From Chondrus crispus (Eukaryota > Rhodophyta > Florideophyceae > Gigartinales > Gigartinaceae): 39,459 nt of DNA. The position numbers were made by a program, and so were the translations under genes. The stretch is taken from positions 1 through 39,459 of the forward strand of contig NW_005178502.1 of assembly GCF_000350225.1 (NCBI RefSeq), in the 5' to 3' direction. Shown piece after piece: positions 36,898 through 39,459 of the stretch; position 1 is the stretch's first letter, and each line of letters begins with the position of its first letter. A model generated the notes under the pieces. The model was not told the origin of the DNA and ran no database searches. It worked only from the letters and a program-made list of their open reading frames with translations.

Positions 36898-38319
36898 AGC
36901 TTTCGCTACGTCCCCGTAGCGACCACCCATCCGATCACGCGATTCCGTTCCGGTTTCTCTGTTTTTCTCCGCGCGCGATGCGAAGACCGAAGCGCGTGCG
37001 TGCGGGCGGGTTTTTCTCCCGCCTCGACTCCGAGCTGGCGGTCGATTCGCCAGCTGTCCCGTCCGAACCGGTAAGCGCGTCGTCCAATTTCCCTCCTGCG
37101 AGACGCTCCGAAACCCCTGACTCCCTCCTAACACTCCCCCGAAATTCCCAACTCCTCCACCCGCGACGAATTTTCGGTACAGTACCTCCTCCGGAGACCG
37201 AGAACGGACGGTCACGACGAAGTCAGCGCCGCGCGCCCATACGGTCCGCCGTCGAGCCCTGGTCGGGCTCCGGCGTCGAGCCGATCGGCCCATGCGGTAC
37301 ACCCGTGGCGAAGCCAACGCGGCGAGGCTCCGCGGGCCACCGAGTTGGCCGAGCCCGCGTTCGCGCGGATTAATTCGTCCGATGCGGTGCGCGTGCCCAC
37401 GGCGTACAGTGCGCGACCCAAAGTCCTCGCTGCCGCCCCCGCCGAGCTGGACGGGGGCCGACACTGTCGCCCGGGCGGTTCTTCACCGCCCCAGCGCACC
37501 AGCGCGCTTCGACAACAGCGCGCGCGAGTTCCGTACGGTCGGTTTGGGATGAGAATCCCCGTCTTCGCACTCCTGCCCCGAAGGGCTGGCCAATTCTCAT
37601 AAATCCGCCCTTGGTTTCCGTCCTTTGCGGCCGAAGTCGGCCACAGGAGGGCACGGATACGTGGGCCAGAACTTCCCTCGTGCGCTCGCAGCGATTCACG
37701 CGCATCAACCGATCGGAATGTTCCTTTTCTGCGACCGGTCTCCCAAAGCGGCATTTGGAAACTGAAAGAAACCAAAAGAAACCGAAAGAAACGGAAAGAA
37801 ACCGATTTGGTTTCCAAATATGTCCGAATGCGGTTTTCCCGAGGCGACACTACCGGACGCGGAATGCTCCCAGGAGTGCGATGCCGTTGTCAGAAACGGG
37901 CTACGATTTTTTCCCGCAGCGTGGGAGGGAAAAACGTAGCCCAAATCGCGACTAAATTAAAAAGTCGGCGAACGCGATACATCTCAATACAAAGTACCGG
38001 TTCCCGGTACAGTTCTCCATTTCCATAGGCGCGTGCGAGCGCGATCATCCGAGCGGTGCGGCCAGGCGTGGCTGATAGCTATCCGCGTGGACGCTTGGGA
38101 GAAATTCCGATTGTGGACCACCCTCCCGGAGGGTTGGCCAATTTTGGAAGAATCTGCGTCCATTTGCGCGGGATCCATCCGGTACGGACTGCCTCGCGGT
38201 GAGCAGTCACACGCGGCTGGCTGCCGGGGCTGCATAGCACGTGCGCGGCTTGTTTTCCCCAGAGGCTTTTGCGCGAGCGAGCGTCCGAGCGGTGCGACCG
38301 AGAGCGGCCGAAACTTGCG
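36898..38319 (-). other. Gypsy-1 3' untranslated region, second copy
   Basis: As 1-1184, plus 36898-37135, which the left copy lacks. No gene recognised. Confidence 0.7.
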
Positions 38320-39168
38320 CTACGCATGCACGCTTGATCCTTGTTGGCGCGAGCGCCAATACCGTTCGATAAACTGCTGCGGAAGCCCATCGGCGGGCTC
38401 GTAGGTGTCGTCCGAAGCGGTATATCCATACCACCGGACCTTGTAGTGGATCCCGCCGCGCGTAGTACGGTGTCCGACAATGCGGTCAACGACGTACTCC
38501 GCTCTTGGCGTTGCGGCTTGTGCATCCGATTCGGTCGATGTGGCTGGGGTGACGGTATCCCCCGGCCCGCGCGGCATCTTCGTAACGCGGTCGATGCTCA
38601 CGCGATTTTCCACGCCGTCCTGCTCGATGAGGACCGTGGTGTCCGTAGCGGAGTGCACGCGAAACGGACCCTCTGTCTTTGGTAGTAGTTTGACAGAGAG
38701 CTCGTCCGTTCCGGCCGTACCTTGCGCACGCGTGCGTCTCTCGACGCTTGTCAACGGGCGGGGCGGGCGATCAACGTAGACAAAACCGCCCGCCACAACG
38801 ACCGGACGGAAGCGGACCTTCTTGTCAAAATCGTCCTTGTACCGCTTTTGCGATGCGGTTAATTTCGTCCGAGCACGGTCGAACGCGTCGCGAAGCTTGC
38901 GCAGCGTAGCGCGCTTGTACTTCACCGGGGTCCGTGGGTCCTCTCGATGGGTCCCCGCGTCCTGCAGTACAGTACCGGGGAGAATTAAACCGGACGGTGC
39001 TGTCTTCTGCACAAATATGGACGTCTTCTTCCCACGAGCGGGTCTTCTCCGCGTCCGTATCGGTCCGCTCATCCGCGTTAGCGGGATTGCCACTGTGGGC
39101 GTCGTCCGTTTCCGGTTCTTCGCGTCGCGCGTATCCTTCCGTAGCGGTGGAGGATTTTCTTCTGCCAT
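38320..39168 (-). CDS. Integrase C-terminal fragment with chromodomain (gypsy-1, second copy)
   Basis: 282 residues, identical in sequence to the frame at 1185-2033, with the same GPF module, chromodomain and deletion junction. The unchanged protein while nearby untranslated DNA differs could reflect selection or simply recent copying. Confidence 0.85.
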   Translation of the reverse strand: MAEENPPPLRKDTRDAKNRKRTTPTVAIPLTRMSGPIRTRRRPARGKKTSIFVQKTAPSGLILPGTVLQDAGTHREDPRTPVKYKRATLRKLRDAFDRARTKLTASQKRYKDDFDKKVRFRPVVVAGGFVYVDRPPRPLTSVERRTRAQGTAGTDELSVKLLPKTEGPFRVHSATDTTVLIEQDGVENRVSIDRVTKMPRGPGDTVTPATSTESDAQAATPRAEYVVDRIVGHRTTRGGIHYKVRWYGYTASDDTYEPADGLPQQFIERYWRSRQQGSSVHA

Positions 39169-39459
39169 CGTCCGTAACTGGTTGTTCGCGTCGCGCTTGT
39201 TCCTCCGTAGCGGTCGAGGAATTATTTTTGTTCCCTCCCCCTTCCTTAGCGTCGGCCTCTCCGGGGGCCGCTACGCCAAGTGTCAGGATGTGTGTGGGGG
39301 ATGGCAACGCGAGACCGACAACGGTATGCTTGGGGACGTGGACCGCACGGTTTCCGAAGTTGCTAACGAGCACCGTAAACGGCTCGCCCCGGAAGAGGTC
39401 CATGACCCCCTGGGCCATCAGGCATAAATTCTTATGCGCCGCTTTGGGGTGGTTTTGCA
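38825..39459 (-). CDS. Protease frame (gypsy-1, second copy), 5' end beyond the window
   Basis: The C-terminal 197 residues of the frame seen at 1690-3174, from the segment containing MAQGVMDLFRGEPFTVLVSN onward. The protease active site lies outside the window. Confidence 0.75.
   Translation of the reverse strand, partial: QNHPKAAHKNLCLMAQGVMDLFRGEPFTVLVSNFGNRAVHVPKHTVVGLALPSPTHILTLGVAAPGEADAKEGGGNKNNSSTATEEQARREQPVTDDGRRKSSTATEGYARREEPETDDAHSGNPANADERTDTDAEKTRSWEEDVHICAEDSTVRFNSPRYCTAGRGDPSRGPTDPGEVQARYAAQASRRVRPCSDEINRIAKAVQGRF

Larger units (their letters stand above)
36216..39459 (-). mobile_element. Gypsy-1, 3' LTR side, cut by the window end
   Basis: The 3' LTR, polypurine tract, 3' untranslated region, chromodomain frame and part of the protease frame. 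Its internal sequence repeats 1-2324. The left flank acgaa equals the right flank of the LTR at 5244-5912. It is probably the other end of the same insertion, or a tandem copy of it. Confidence 0.92.
37136..39459. repeat. Right copy of the window-terminal direct repeat
   Basis: Matches 1-2324 with about 0.3 percent difference (37296, 37431, 37440, 37445, 37497 and 38680 on this copy). Confidence 0.97.

Noticed and set aside
1..39459. tRNA, rRNA or bacterial operon features
   Set aside because: None seen by eye on either strand; no ribosome-binding-site pattern or operon layout, and gene structure is of eukaryotic retroelement type.

Overview
Organism and character. This is eukaryotic nuclear-type DNA (or DNA derived from it), not bacterial. 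One long intronless host-like gene sits beside a dense nest of LTR retrotransposons. The combination of a compact intronless polysaccharide-lyase-like gene, chromodomain Ty3/gypsy elements and very-short-LTR Ty1/copia elements primed by an initiator-Met tRNA fragment fits a florideophyte red alga such as Chondrus. That is inference; no marker gene here proves it, and another alga or an oomycete cannot be excluded.

Layout. (i) 1-5912, minus strand: most of a chromodomain Ty3/gypsy element (gypsy-1), cut by the window edge, with its 5' LTR at 5244-5912. (ii) 5913-9734, plus: the right part of a Ty1/copia element (copia-1: end of Gag, protease, integrase, RT, RNase H, 3' LTR). (iii) 9735-11156, minus: a relic of a third copia element (copia-3). 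(iv) 11157-29802, plus: copia-2, with 5-bp target duplications (attgg), split by a 14-kb minus-strand Ty3/gypsy chromovirus (gypsy-2, 13170-27161, duplications gtaca). Between its integrase and 3' LTR gypsy-2 carries a 5.3-kb region with an unrecognised, oppositely oriented reading frame of about 580 codons. (v) 29803-35503: the only host-like DNA, with a 1035-residue heparinase II/III-like secreted or membrane-anchored protein on the minus strand. (vi) 35504-36215: the left end of copia-1 (5' LTR, primer site, start of gag). (vii) 36216-39459, minus: the 3' LTR side of gypsy-1, cut by the right window edge.

Key structural result. The first 2324 bases are repeated, almost perfectly, as the last 2324 bases (offset 37135). 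The copia-1 gag broken at 36215 resumes in frame at 5913. The target duplications of both gypsy-1 (acgaa) and copia-1 (gtcgg) match only if the right end of the window is joined to the left end. The sequence is therefore one 37,135-bp period of a circle, a tandem array, or a contig whose ends belong together. At least six substitutions between the terminal copies, five of them clustered, argue against a trivial end-overlap.

How the parts relate. Insertion order from the nesting: copia-3 first, then copia-1 (into the copia-3 LTR) and copia-2 (into copia-3 pol), then gypsy-1 (into copia-1 gag) and gypsy-2 (into copia-2 integrase). All copia pol genes and gypsy-2 pol carry stops or frameshifts. 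Gypsy-1 lacks RT, RNase H and the integrase core but has intact gag, protease and chromodomain frames and identical LTRs, so it looks like a young non-autonomous derivative. Most of the window is transposon DNA; the one host-like gene is probably a cell-wall or matrix polysaccharide enzyme.
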